From: Paenibacillus hemerocallicola
GTDB lineage: Bacteria; Bacillota; Bacilli; Paenibacillales; NBRC-103111
DNA length: 64,000 nucleotides
Direction of reading: 5' to 3'
NCBI RefSeq assembly: GCF_006265175.1
Contig: NZ_VDCQ01000016.1
Span: forward strand, 83,444-147,443
Position numbers and translations under genes: made by a program. Every line of letters starts with the position of its first letter. The first letter of the stretch is position 1. Under the pieces are notes generated by a model, which ran no database searches, was not told the origin of the DNA, and saw nothing but the letters and a program-made list of their open reading frames with translations. This document shows positions 26,723-35,006 of this stretch, in pieces.

Positions 26723-26936
26723 AACGCAAACGACACAACACAACAACAAAACATCCTGCGATGTACGTTTCGATTTTCTACTGTTTTGAACCAATGGATG
26801 TTTCTAGGGAGTCCTATCATTGCACGCCAGGCTGACATGCCCTCCAAAAGGGGACTTCAAAACGGCGGCTGCGGACACCCACCTGCGAGAGCGGGTTTGA
26901 AACATGAAAATCGGACGGCATAGGCGGGTTTTTTTG
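26723..26936 (+). ncRNA. ssrS: Probable 6S RNA
   Basis: The transcript of about 210 bases has a promoter and ends in a T run, with no reading frame. Its ends pair over a long interrupted stem: 26755-26778 (CCTGCGATG...CGATTTTC) with 26906-26928 (GAAAATCG...GGCATAGGCGGG), which also serves as the terminator. Inside lie a large bubble, then shorter stems such as GGGAGTCC, GCCCTCC/GGGGAC and ACCCACCTGCGAGAGCGGGT. A rod with a central bubble, mimicking an open promoter, is the hallmark of 6S RNA, which binds sigma-A RNA polymerase in stationary phase. The family call is by architecture and remembered resemblance; exact ends are approximate. Confidence 0.7.
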
Positions 26937-26976
26937 TTGTTTCAAGAAATTAAACACGTACATATGGGGTGAAGTC

Positions 26977-27636
26977 TTGAAAATTTTTATCGATACGGCC
27001 AATGTGGAAGAAATCCGCGCGGCGCACGAGCTCGGCGTGCTGGCGGGCATAACGACAAATCCGTCCTTGATTGCCAAGGAAGGTAAAGATTTTTTTGCTA
27101 CGCTCAAGGAAATTATCGCGATCGTAGGCGAGCAGCCCCCGATCAGCGCGGAAGTTATCAGTCTGAAAGCGGACGAGATGGTCGAGCAAGGCAAGAAGCT
27201 CGCCGCGATCAGCCCGAATATCGTCGTGAAAGTACCGATGACGATCGACGGATTAAAAGCGACCAAACAATTGAGCGAGGCAGGCATCAAAACGAACGTG
27301 ACGCTTATTTTCAGCTCGACGCAGGCTCTGCTTGCCGCTCGTTCCGGCGCGACCTACGTTTCGCCTTTCATCGGACGACTGGACGATATTAACCAGATCG
27401 GCATGAACCTCGTTCGCGAAGTAAGCGAAATTTTCCAAATTCACAGCGTTCCTACCGAAATTATCGCGGCGAGCGTCCGTCACTCGGCTCATTTCATCGA
27501 AGCCGCTCTTGCAGGAGCTCACATCGCGACCGTCCCTTACAAAGTCATCGAGCAAATGTCCAAACACCCGCTGACCGATCAAGGCATCGCCAAGTTTACG
27601 GCGGATTGGGAAGGCGCAAAACTGAGCGCATTTTAG
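26977..27636 (+). CDS. Small transaldolase / fructose-6-phosphate aldolase
   Basis: The protein has 219 residues, the short TalB/FSA-like type. Motifs: [12 protein letters not shown] near residue 26, catalytic lysine in NIVVKVPMT near residue 85, and FIGRLDDI with S/T-rich [14 protein letters not shown] strand before it. In Bacillales this subfamily acts as transaldolase in the pentose phosphate pathway. The TTG start at 26977 follows GGGGTGAAG. It lies directly after the 6S RNA terminator. Confidence 0.92.
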   Translation: MKIFIDTANVEEIRAAHELGVLAGITTNPSLIAKEGKDFFATLKEIIAIVGEQPPISAEVISLKADEMVEQGKKLAAISPNIVVKVPMTIDGLKATKQLSEAGIKTNVTLIFSSTQALLAARSGATYVSPFIGRLDDINQIGMNLVREVSEIFQIHSVPTEIIAASVRHSAHFIEAALAGAHIATVPYKVIEQMSKHPLTDQGIAKFTADWEGAKLSAF

Positions 27637-27647
27637 CGTATTGCAAC

Positions 27648-27676
27648 CGGCTTCCGATGGGAGGCCGTTTTTTTTG
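27648..27676 (+). terminator. Terminator after the transaldolase gene
   Basis: CGGCTTCC pairs with GGAGGCCG (one G-T pair) followed by nine T residues. Confidence 0.85.
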
Positions 27677-27715
27677 CTGTATCAGAATTTATAAGTTTCG
27701 GAGTCCCCACAGAAC

Positions 27716-27855
27716 CTGAAATTTGCTTGTGAGGGTTGTGGAGGAGAGAGGTACCCTGAATATTACAAAGGGGTGCATGGTTATGAGTACCGGGTCGGAG
27801 ACGGGTTGAAGTTGAATCAAGTAGAAGGCAGTTCGTGGGTCTGCACACCAAAGCA
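27716..27855 (+). pseudogene. Possible zinc-ribbon ORF fragment
   Basis: One frame reads KFACEGCGGERYPEYYKG, then VHGYEYRVGDGLKLNQVEGSSWVCTPKH. It has a CxxC pair and a later cysteine as in small zinc-binding proteins, and an unusually protein-like composition. There is no good start codon (only CTG 27716 or internal GTG 27773), and the frame runs through the terminator at 27856. I treat it as a decayed or partial gene. Confidence 0.3.
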
Positions 27856-27885
27856 CCGTCCGGGCGTTTTCCCGGACGGTTTTTT
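27856..27885 (+). terminator. Strong terminator
   Basis: CCGTCCGGG (27856-27864) and CCCGGACGG (27871-27879) form a 9-bp stem followed by six T. It points along the plus strand, so it must end a transcript from the 27.7 kb region or read-through from the transaldolase gene. Confidence 0.85.
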
Positions 27886-27896
27886 CTTAACGGTAT

Positions 27897-28784
27897 TTAA
27901 AGCACTCTGGCTTTTACGGTTTTGGCGTATTCCGTCGGCGTCATGCCGACTGCGGTCTTGAAGTGGCGGGAGAACGTATGGATGCTGTTGTATCCGAGCT
28001 GCTCGGCGATTTCGGTGAAGTTGCGGCGTTCCTCGCGGATCATCAGCTTGACCCGTTCGATTTTCAGGTTTTTGTACGTTTTCATCACGCTCATGCCCAA
28101 TCGCTCCTTGAACAGGGCGCTTAGACGCGACTGCCCGACATGAAACCGCGCGCACAGCTCCTCCAGCGTCAGATTGGCGCATAGCTGCTCCTCCATGTAA
28201 GCGACCGTCCGCTTTAACAGCTCGTCCTCGCTCCGTTCCATCGCCGCAGACGACAGCCGGTTCGATTGCGGCACCGCCTCGCCTCTGGTGGCGAGACTTA
28301 GCAGCAGAAGCTCCAAATGAATCCGCAGCAGCTGCTCGGACCCGAACGGAGCATCGTTTCGTCTGATCAGGTCGTGAACCCGGGGGCGATCGAACGGAGG
28401 CTCATAGGCGGCGAAGCCGTGTCTCACCAAGCCGGCCATCCAATTCCGTTCCTGATCGTTTAAGCAGAACAGCTTGTTTTCGAACAGCTTCATGGCCGCA
28501 GAGCGGCACTCGAAGCAAACGACGATAACGTTGGGACCGATTTTGCGATTCGCCCACACGGAGTGGAACTCGTTCGGTTTATGAAAGATGACGTCGCCCT
28601 GCTTCAGCACATATCCGGCCGAATCGGCCGTTACCTCGATTTCTCCCTTGTCCACATACAGCAGCTCCCAAAAATCGTGCGCTTCCCCTTCGAAAATAAA
28701 ATCTTTGGCGAACTCGAAATAGTGCAGCGAGAACAGGTGCGTAATCTCAATCGCGGTTTCCAACGGAGTTTTTACGAAATTCAT
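27897..28784 (-). CDS. AraC-family regulator of the adjacent sugar operon
   Basis: The protein has 295 residues. An N-terminal cupin sensor (HDFWELLYVDKGEIEVTAD, GDVIFHKPNEFHSV) and a C-terminal double HTH (LTLEELCARFHVGQSRLSALFKERLG and FTEIAEQLGYNSIHTFSRHFK, ending GMTPTEYAKT) are clear. GGAGGAATCG precedes ATG 28784. It is divergent from the four-gene operon beginning at 28975, which it most likely activates. The inducer is unknown. Confidence 0.92.
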   Translation of the reverse strand: MNFVKTPLETAIEITHLFSLHYFEFAKDFIFEGEAHDFWELLYVDKGEIEVTADSAGYVLKQGDVIFHKPNEFHSVWANRKIGPNVIVVCFECRSAAMKLFENKLFCLNDQERNWMAGLVRHGFAAYEPPFDRPRVHDLIRRNDAPFGSEQLLRIHLELLLLSLATRGEAVPQSNRLSSAAMERSEDELLKRTVAYMEEQLCANLTLEELCARFHVGQSRLSALFKERLGMSVMKTYKNLKIERVKLMIREERRNFTEIAEQLGYNSIHTFSRHFKTAVGMTPTEYAKTVKARVL

Positions 28785-28974
28785 ATCGATTCCTCCGCAA
28801 CGGTTACAAGTGAATAGGTTGCCATACGTCCATCTTAGTGGATATCGGTTGCCGGGGAAAGGGCCGCATCGGTAAAAATGTTAAATATTCAGGCAGTTTC
28901 GGTAAAGATTTCGGCAAGGCGAATCGTTACGATGGAGATGAGCGAGCAATTTGCTGGAAAGGGAGATGAGTCGG

Positions 28975-29832
28975 TTGAAAAAAGGAATCAATCAATGGTC
29001 GTTTCCCGTGGATATGTCCGCGGCCGCATGCATTCGGCTGGCGAAGCAAGCAGGCTTTGACGGCATCGAGCTGGCGCTGGCGGAGACCGGCGAGCTGAGC
29101 CTTGAGAGCAGCCTGGAGCAAATCGCGGAGCTGCGGCGAATCGCCGACGGGGAAGGCGTCGAAATATCCAGTCTGGCTTCCGGACTTGGCTGGTCTTATG
29201 CGCTGACAAGCACCTCCAAGCTTAATCGGGATAAAGCGATCGATGTCGTGAAGCGGCAATTGGACGTTGCGGCGCAATTGAAAGCGGATACGATTCTTGT
29301 CGTGCCGGGAGCCGTAGGCGTCGATTTCATTCCGGATTCGGAAGTGACCGAGTATGACGTCGCCTATGACAACGCGCTGGAGGCGCTGAAGGGGCTTGCC
29401 GTCGAGGCGGAAGCGCACGGGGTGTCGATCGGCGTAGAAAACGTGTGGAACAAATTTCTGCTGTCGCCGCTCGAGATGAGGGGCTTTATCGACAGTATCG
29501 GCTCCGAATTCGTGGGCGCTTATTTGGACATAGGCAACACGGTATTGACGGGATATCCGGAGCATTGGATCAAAATATTGAATCGCAGAATCAAGAAGGT
29601 GCATTTTAAAGACTTCCGTCGCAACGGGGCCGGCCTGTCCGCATTCGTCGACCTGCTCGCCGGCGACGTGGATTACCCGCTGGTCATGTCCAAGCTGGAA
29701 GAGATCGGCTATGCCGGCTATGTAATCGCGGAAATGATTCCGCCTTATCGACATCATCCGGAGCAGATCGTGTACAACACTTCCGGAGCGATGGATGCCA
29801 TTATGGGCAGAACACAGAGGAGGACGATATGA
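28975..29832 (+). CDS. Sugar phosphate isomerase/epimerase (xylose-isomerase-like TIM barrel)
   Basis: The protein has 285 residues with an AP-endonuclease-2-type TIM barrel: KKGINQWSFP at the start, GFDGIELAL, GVSIGVENVWNKFLLSP and VGAYLDIGNTV, followed by KKVHFKDF. These supply the Glu/Asp/His residues that hold a divalent metal in epimerases of this fold. I prefer TTG 28975 because AAAGGGAG (28958-28965) is 9 bases upstream; it is too close to ATG 28966. First gene of a sugar operon; its stop overlaps the next start by 4 bases. Confidence 0.88.
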   Translation: MKKGINQWSFPVDMSAAACIRLAKQAGFDGIELALAETGELSLESSLEQIAELRRIADGEGVEISSLASGLGWSYALTSTSKLNRDKAIDVVKRQLDVAAQLKADTILVVPGAVGVDFIPDSEVTEYDVAYDNALEALKGLAVEAEAHGVSIGVENVWNKFLLSPLEMRGFIDSIGSEFVGAYLDIGNTVLTGYPEHWIKILNRRIKKVHFKDFRRNGAGLSAFVDLLAGDVDYPLVMSKLEEIGYAGYVIAEMIPPYRHHPEQIVYNTSGAMDAIMGRTQRRTI

Positions 29833-30833
29833 TCAAGATCGGATTGATTGGTGCGGGCTTTATGGGCTCCATGCACGCTTCCTGCTACGAAGCGCTTGCG
29901 GGTCGCGGAGATTTTCGGGTGACGGCCGTGTCGGACGACGATCCGGATAAAGCGGCCAAGCTGGCGGCCAAATTCGGAGCTGCCGTCTATTCTTCGGCAG
30001 AGGCGCTTATCCGCGACGGAGACGTAAATACGATCGATATTTGTTTACCCACTTATTTGCATTTCCCTACGGCGGTTTCGGCTATGGAGAAAGGCTACAA
30101 CGTATTTGTGGAAAAGCCCGTATGCTTGAACGAACGCGAGGCGGAGGAGCTGCTGGCACTGCAACGCAAGACGAACACGCAGGTCATGGTAGGGCAATGC
30201 ATCCGTTTCTGGCCCGAATATATGGAGCTGAAGCGGCTTGCTTCCGAGCAAATATATGGAAGACTGTTGATGGGCGTATTCAAGCGGATCAGCCCCCGAC
30301 CGGGCTGGGCATGGAACGGATGGCTGCACGATCCGGAGAAAAGCGGCTCCGCGGCGCTCGACTTGCATGTTCATGACGTAGACTTCGTTCGCTCGCTGCT
30401 CGGCGATCCCGACCGCCTCGTCGCGGAAACGGTGGAAAGGGAAGGCGCGAACGGGCATATATTCAGTTTATACCGGTACGGAGATGCGGTTATATCGCTC
30501 GAAGGCGGCTGGGACTATCCCGAGACGTTCCCGTTCGAGATGGCGTACCGGGTCAGCTTCGAGAAAGCGACGGTCGTGTTCAGCTCGGCAGCCACGCCGT
30601 CGCTGCGCATTTACGAAAACGGCGGCGATATCGTCGAGCCGAAGCTGGATGAGCTGGCGATCTCGGCGGGTGACGGCGGAGGCAATATTTCCAGCTTGGG
30701 CGGTTATTATAATGAGCTGCATTATTTTGTAGACTGCTTGTCCTCGGGTCGGGACATTGCCAATTCGACATTGCAGGACGGCTGCGATTCGCTGCGTCTG
30801 ACGCTGCGGGAAATCGCTTCCGCCGCCCGCTGA
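29829..30833 (+). CDS. Gfo/Idh/MocA-family oxidoreductase
   Basis: The protein has 334 residues. Rossmann motif KIGLIGAGFMGSMHASCY, then NVFVEKPVCL with the family lysine near residue 97, and GSAALDLHVHDVDFVRSLLG carrying the catalytic-type Asp/His. It is an NAD(P)-dependent sugar or cyclitol dehydrogenase. The ATGA overlap with the upstream gene implies translational coupling and joint action with the isomerase. Confidence 0.92.
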   Translation: MIKIGLIGAGFMGSMHASCYEALAGRGDFRVTAVSDDDPDKAAKLAAKFGAAVYSSAEALIRDGDVNTIDICLPTYLHFPTAVSAMEKGYNVFVEKPVCLNEREAEELLALQRKTNTQVMVGQCIRFWPEYMELKRLASEQIYGRLLMGVFKRISPRPGWAWNGWLHDPEKSGSAALDLHVHDVDFVRSLLGDPDRLVAETVEREGANGHIFSLYRYGDAVISLEGGWDYPETFPFEMAYRVSFEKATVVFSSAATPSLRIYENGGDIVEPKLDELAISAGDGGGNISSLGGYYNELHYFVDCLSSGRDIANSTLQDGCDSLRLTLREIASAAR

Positions 30834-30855
30834 ACCAATTGAAGGAGGAACTGGG

Positions 30856-31566
30856 ATGAACGTGCTGGCTATCGCCTGCCATCCGGACGATCTGGAGATC
30901 GGCTGCGGAGGAACGTTGGCGAAATACGCCTCGCTCGGCCACAAGGTCACGATGGTGCATGTGGCGAACGGGAACAAAGGACATAAAGTGATCCAGCCGG
31001 ACGAGCTGCGGCTCATTCGGGCCAAGGAAGCGCAAAATTCGGGTGCGCTGATCGGAGCGAACGTAATCAGTCTCGACGTGCCGGACTTGCTTGTGAAATC
31101 CGACCAGGACGAGCTTATTTCCAAGCTCGTGGACGTTATCCGCCAAACGGAGCCGTGTGTTATCATTACGCATCCTCCGGAAGATTACATGAAGGACCAT
31201 ATGGAAGTGTCCAAGGCGGTTTTCGATGCCAGCTTCGCCGCTTCCGTGCCTCATTACGAATCCAAGGTTCCCGCGCCGGCGGGTATCAAGGTCGCTCCGA
31301 TCTATTATATGGACACGCTTGCGGGCGTCGGCTTTTTACCGACGGAATACGTCGACATCACCGAACATATCGAGACGAAAATCGACATGAACGCGGCGCA
31401 TGAGAGCCAGATCAAATGGCTGTACGAGCACGATGGAATCGATTTCCTCGATTTCGTCCGGACCGTTTCCAAGTTTCGCGGATTGCAGTGCGGCGCCGCC
31501 TATGCGGAAGGCTTCGTGCAATGCAAGGCGTGGCCTCGGCTGACGACGGTGCGTTTGCTGCCTTGA
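30856..31566 (+). CDS. PIG-L family deacetylase
   Basis: The protein has 236 residues. The zinc motif HPDD lies at residues 9-12 (AIACHPDDLEIGCGGT), and HPPEDYMKDHM near residue 112 supplies the third ligand. PIG-L/LmbE enzymes remove acetyl groups from N-acetylglucosamine derivatives, including the BshB step of bacillithiol synthesis. The operon context with an isomerase, a dehydrogenase and a NagB-like protein favours catabolism of an N-acetylated sugar over bacillithiol; that is inference. AAGGAGG precedes ATG 30856. Confidence 0.9.
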   Translation: MNVLAIACHPDDLEIGCGGTLAKYASLGHKVTMVHVANGNKGHKVIQPDELRLIRAKEAQNSGALIGANVISLDVPDLLVKSDQDELISKLVDVIRQTEPCVIITHPPEDYMKDHMEVSKAVFDASFAASVPHYESKVPAPAGIKVAPIYYMDTLAGVGFLPTEYVDITEHIETKIDMNAAHESQIKWLYEHDGIDFLDFVRTVSKFRGLQCGAAYAEGFVQCKAWPRLTTVRLLP

Positions 31567-31665
31567 TAATTTGCCGCTGCTGAAGGTTCAGTCTTCTCCG
31601 CTTTCTCTCTTTGCAAATATTCTCGATCGCTATGAAGTAATAAAATCACTTTTGGGGGTGCAGTT

Positions 31666-32616
31666 ATGGATTTTAAATCTACGGTTAAAGGGTCGCTGCT
31701 GGAGCGCTTTTACCCGGCGGGTTGGGATATGGCCAAAATCGATCGCTGCTGCGATCACCCGGCCGAGTCCGTTACCGAGCGCCAGCCGTTCTGGAATCGT
31801 GACTTTGCGCCGGTCGTCTGCGAGAACGTGTACGACTTCGACATGATGCTCGGGCACGAAATTGCCCAAAACATCCGCCGGACGAAAGAGGCGGGGAAAA
31901 AGCTGGCGATGATTTTGCCGGTCGGGCCAATGGGGATGTACAAGTGGGCCGTTTACTTTTTGCAGGAGTGGAGCGTCGACTGTTCGCATGTATATGGCTT
32001 CAACATGGATGAATGGAGCGACGCGGAAGGCAACACGCTCGAGCCGACGAATACCGGAGCATTCCAATACGCGATGGAGCAGGCGTTTTACGGGCCGCTT
32101 GGCGAGCTGACCGTGCCGCCGGAGCAGCGCAATTTCGCCACGAAGGAAAACTTGCCGACCTACGCCGCAAAGATCGCAGCCTTGAAAGCCGAGGGGGCCG
32201 AGCTGATCACCGTATTCGGTATCGGGCGGATGCTGCATATCGCATTTTGGGAGCCCCATTTTGCCGAAGAATACGACAGCGTCGAACAGTGGCGCAGCGA
32301 TACTCACCGGATCGGCGCGCAGCTTCATCCGCTGACGATCGAGCAAAACGCGATTACGAGCTTCAAAAGCCGGACGACGCTCGTTCCTTGCCGGGCCAAC
32401 ACGGTCGGTCCCGGACTGTTTCTGCAATCGGACCGCGTGATCGGGGGCTGCGACGGCGCGCTCGGACGGGGCATGCAATGGCAGGGCATGTCGCTTTGGA
32501 TTACGCTGAGGCATGGCCCGGACATGTGGCTGCCTTCGACGTTCATGCCGACGCTCCCTGGAAAGCTGTTTTTCCTGCGTGAGTTGGCAGGACCGTTAGT
32601 CGCCGAAGTGAATTGA
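31666..32616 (+). CDS. NagB-like (glucosamine-6-phosphate deaminase-like) protein
   Basis: The protein has 316 residues and matches the NagB/RpiA fold: [28 protein letters not shown] (the usual 'NMDEY' motif, whose Asp is catalytic), [14 protein letters not shown] and [10 protein letters not shown]. True deaminases carry GIGxDGHIAFNEP; here D-G is replaced by M-L while the histidine is kept. The enzyme may act on a different amino-sugar, or not require phosphate in the usual way. GGGGGTG precedes ATG 31666. Last gene of the operon, 99 bases after the deacetylase. Confidence 0.8.
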   Translation: MDFKSTVKGSLLERFYPAGWDMAKIDRCCDHPAESVTERQPFWNRDFAPVVCENVYDFDMMLGHEIAQNIRRTKEAGKKLAMILPVGPMGMYKWAVYFLQEWSVDCSHVYGFNMDEWSDAEGNTLEPTNTGAFQYAMEQAFYGPLGELTVPPEQRNFATKENLPTYAAKIAALKAEGAELITVFGIGRMLHIAFWEPHFAEEYDSVEQWRSDTHRIGAQLHPLTIEQNAITSFKSRTTLVPCRANTVGPGLFLQSDRVIGGCDGALGRGMQWQGMSLWITLRHGPDMWLPSTFMPTLPGKLFFLRELAGPLVAEVN

Positions 32617-32704
32617 GCCTAACCGAATAGAAAAAAGGGAACACCTTCATACTAACAACAAAAGCTGCCCTAAACGGCTACTGTTGGATGGAGGTGTGTT
32701 CGTT

Positions 32705-33436
32705 TTGTCTAAAAACGCATGGAGGTCCGTCTCGGTTTTCCTCATGATTGCAGTTATCGCCCTGGTCGCTGTCTGGGTCGCGCCAACGATCGGCTCGACA
32801 TTCAGCAATCAGACGATCCGCTACGGGTCCAGTGGTTCGGACGTTTACGAGCTGCAGGGCAGATTGTCCTACCTTGACTATTACAGGGGGCCGATCGACG
32901 GCGATTTCGGCTGGCAGACCGACCGTGCCGTTCGCGATTTTCAATACAAATTCGGGATGAAGGTGGACGGCGTCGTCGGGCCGAAGACGAAGCTCATGCT
33001 ATGGAACGCGACGAAAAATTGGGCTCCGGGCGCTGCCGGTGGGACAGGCGGCGGGAATGTGTCCGGTCCCGTATCGGAGTTCAGCAGCGCGGATATCAGC
33101 CTGATGGCGAAAGCGGTGTACGGGGAAGCGAGGGGCGAGCCGTATACAGGCCAAGTAGCCGTGGCCGCGGTCATTCTGAACCGGGTAAGGAGCGCTTCGT
33201 TTCCGAATACCGTTTCAGGCGTCATTTTCCAGTCGGGAGCTTTCACGGCCGTAGCGGACGGTCAAATATGGCTAACCCCGAACGATACCGCCTTTCAGGC
33301 TGTTCGCGACGCTATAAACGGCTGGGATCCTTCCGGCGAGGCCTTGTATTATTTCAACCCGCAAACCGCAACATCGGCATGGATATGGAGCCGACCGCAA
33401 ATCAAACAGATCGGCCGACATATTTTTTGTAAATAG
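32705..33436 (+). CDS. sleB: Spore cortex-lytic enzyme SleB
   Basis: The protein has 243 residues: an N-terminal hydrophobic export helix (5-27), a peptidoglycan-binding domain (about 40-95, YGSSGSDVYELQGRLSYLDYY...GPKTKLML), a Gly-rich linker and a C-terminal cell-wall hydrolase domain (about 128-243) with catalytic Glu in AKAVYGEARGEPYTGQVAVAAV. It depolymerises cortex peptidoglycan at muramic-delta-lactam during germination. I chose TTG 32705, 9 bases after GGAGGTG. In Bacillus sleB is followed by ypeB, needed for its stability; here glpX follows instead. Confidence 0.92.
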   Translation: MSKNAWRSVSVFLMIAVIALVAVWVAPTIGSTFSNQTIRYGSSGSDVYELQGRLSYLDYYRGPIDGDFGWQTDRAVRDFQYKFGMKVDGVVGPKTKLMLWNATKNWAPGAAGGTGGGNVSGPVSEFSSADISLMAKAVYGEARGEPYTGQVAVAAVILNRVRSASFPNTVSGVIFQSGAFTAVADGQIWLTPNDTAFQAVRDAINGWDPSGEALYYFNPQTATSAWIWSRPQIKQIGRHIFCK

Positions 33437-33487
33437 GATTGCTATTGGGTTGTATAGTACGGCACAATAGCTCGATTCATGTTTATA

Positions 33488-33518
33488 TTGACACACTAAT
33501 ATTAATTAATGCTACAAT
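33488..33518 (+). promoter_or_regulatory. Promoter of glpX
   Basis: Perfect TTGACA (33488-33493) and TACAAT (33513-33518) with a 19-base spacer. Confidence 0.65.
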
Positions 33519-33554
33519 ATATGAGAGGAGAGTCAATGTCGAGGGGGAGAGAGC

Positions 33555-34535
33555 ATGGAAAGGGAGCTGGCGCTGGAAGTCATCCGCGTAACCGAAATGG
33601 CCGCATTATCGGCGGCGCAATGGATGGGACGGGGGAAGAAGAACGAGGCGGATGCGGCCGCGACTACGGCGATGCGGATGATGTTCGATACGGTTTCGAT
33701 CAAAGGAACCGTAGTCATTGGGGAAGGGGAAATGGACGAGGCACCGATGCTCTATATCGGGGAACAGGTCGGCAGTCTGCAGGGGCCCGAGGTGGACGTC
33801 GCGGTAGATCCGCTGGAAGGGACGAATATCGTCGCTCGCGGACTGGACAATGCCATCTCCGTACTCGCCATCGCGAACAAAGGACATTTGCTGCATGCGC
33901 CGGACATGTACATGGAGAAGCTGGCGGTAGGTCCCCAACTGGTCGGCAAAGTCGACATCAATGCTCCTTTGGAAGAAACGGTTCAAGCCGTAGCATCGAC
34001 GCTGCGTAAAAATTTGAGCGAGCTTACGGTCATGATGCTGGATCGCGATCGTCATGAGCAGATCGTCCGCACGCTGCGCAAGGTTGGAGTCCGCATCAAG
34101 TTCATAACGGACGGCGACGTGGCCGGGGCAATCGCGCCGGCGATGCCGGAGAGCGGCATCGACTTGTTCGTCGGATCCGGCGGAGCGCCGGAAGGCGTTC
34201 TCGCCGCCGCCGCGTTGAAATGCTTGGGCGGCGAGCTCCAGGGCAGATTGATGCCCGGCAATGCGGTGGAATACCAGCGCTGCATCGAGATGGGGCTGCA
34301 GGATCCGTACAAAGTATTGAGCATGGAAGACATGATCGGCCGGGACGACGTCATATTCGCCGCTACCGGGGTTACGTCCGGCAGCTTCCTGCAGGGCGTC
34401 CGGTATTTGCCTGGCGACCGGGCCGAGACGCATTCGCTCGTCATGAGGGCGAAGACGAGGACGATCCGCCATATCCGTACGCTCCACTACTTGCCGAGCA
34501 AGCCTATCGTAAAAGTGGCGGCCGAAGGCAAGTGA
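33555..34535 (+). CDS. glpX: Class II fructose-1,6-bisphosphatase
   Basis: The protein has 326 residues, typical GlpX size. Metal and substrate motifs are visible: AQWMGRGKKNEADAAA, IGEGEMDEAPMLY, VDPLEGT and SGGAPEGVLAAAALK. It hydrolyses fructose 1,6-bisphosphate in gluconeogenesis, opposing pfkA at 15269. It has its own promoter and a strong terminator, so it is a single-gene unit. GGGGGAGAG is 8 bases upstream of ATG 33555. Confidence 0.96.
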   Translation: MERELALEVIRVTEMAALSAAQWMGRGKKNEADAAATTAMRMMFDTVSIKGTVVIGEGEMDEAPMLYIGEQVGSLQGPEVDVAVDPLEGTNIVARGLDNAISVLAIANKGHLLHAPDMYMEKLAVGPQLVGKVDINAPLEETVQAVASTLRKNLSELTVMMLDRDRHEQIVRTLRKVGVRIKFITDGDVAGAIAPAMPESGIDLFVGSGGAPEGVLAAAALKCLGGELQGRLMPGNAVEYQRCIEMGLQDPYKVLSMEDMIGRDDVIFAATGVTSGSFLQGVRYLPGDRAETHSLVMRAKTRTIRHIRTLHYLPSKPIVKVAAEGK

Positions 34536-34573
34536 TGGAAGCTGCCGCAAGAGGCGGCAACTCGACCAAGCGC

Positions 34574-34621
34574 AACAACCCTGAGGACGTCCTGTCGGAC
34601 GTCTGCAGGGTTGTTTTTTTC
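34574..34621 (+). terminator. Terminator after glpX
   Basis: CAACCCTG pairs with CAGGGTTG around an inner ACGTCC/GGACGT stem, followed by T7. Confidence 0.92.
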
Positions 34622-35006
34622 TACGACAGCATAGTTCGTGTCCAAATGTGGATAATGGGTGTAGCGCCTGTTCGGTGAAAGCTCGCTGCCTCTGCCGGCG
34701 CGTCTTGCGGGACCCTGAGTATAGCGGAACTGGAGTACGCTATTGACCCGAGCCCTCGTGTAGAGTGCAAAATAAGGGAAAACCGTTCCGTTATTCCGCT
34801 GATTACGATTATTTTCACACCGAAATCTCGAAATAGAGGAGCTCTGTTCCGCTATCTTCAAGCGAGTAGCGGAATTCGGGACAATAACGGAATGTAGTTC
34901 CTCTATTCACGGGCAACGCCATGTCACGTCCATCAAACTCGACCAGATTATATGTGGATTACGCTTTGCTAATGATCAAGGACGTTGACGCAGGGAGACA
35001 AGCGAC
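34622..35006. repeat. Intergenic region with TAGCGGAA-type repeats
   Basis: No gene. From about 34718 to 34910 short units TAGCGGAA / TTCCGCTA or close variants (ATAACGGAA, TTCCGTTAT, TTCCTCTA) appear in both orientations, for example near 34719, 34785, 34848, 34867 and 34885. The 34.8 kb block can fold into long hairpins. This looks like a second dispersed palindrome family, distinct from that at 6.8 kb. Confidence 0.65.

Noticed and set aside
30856..31566. Bacillithiol deacetylase bshB
   Set aside because: Possible by fold, but the operon holds sugar catabolic genes and no bsh partner, so I kept the general family name.
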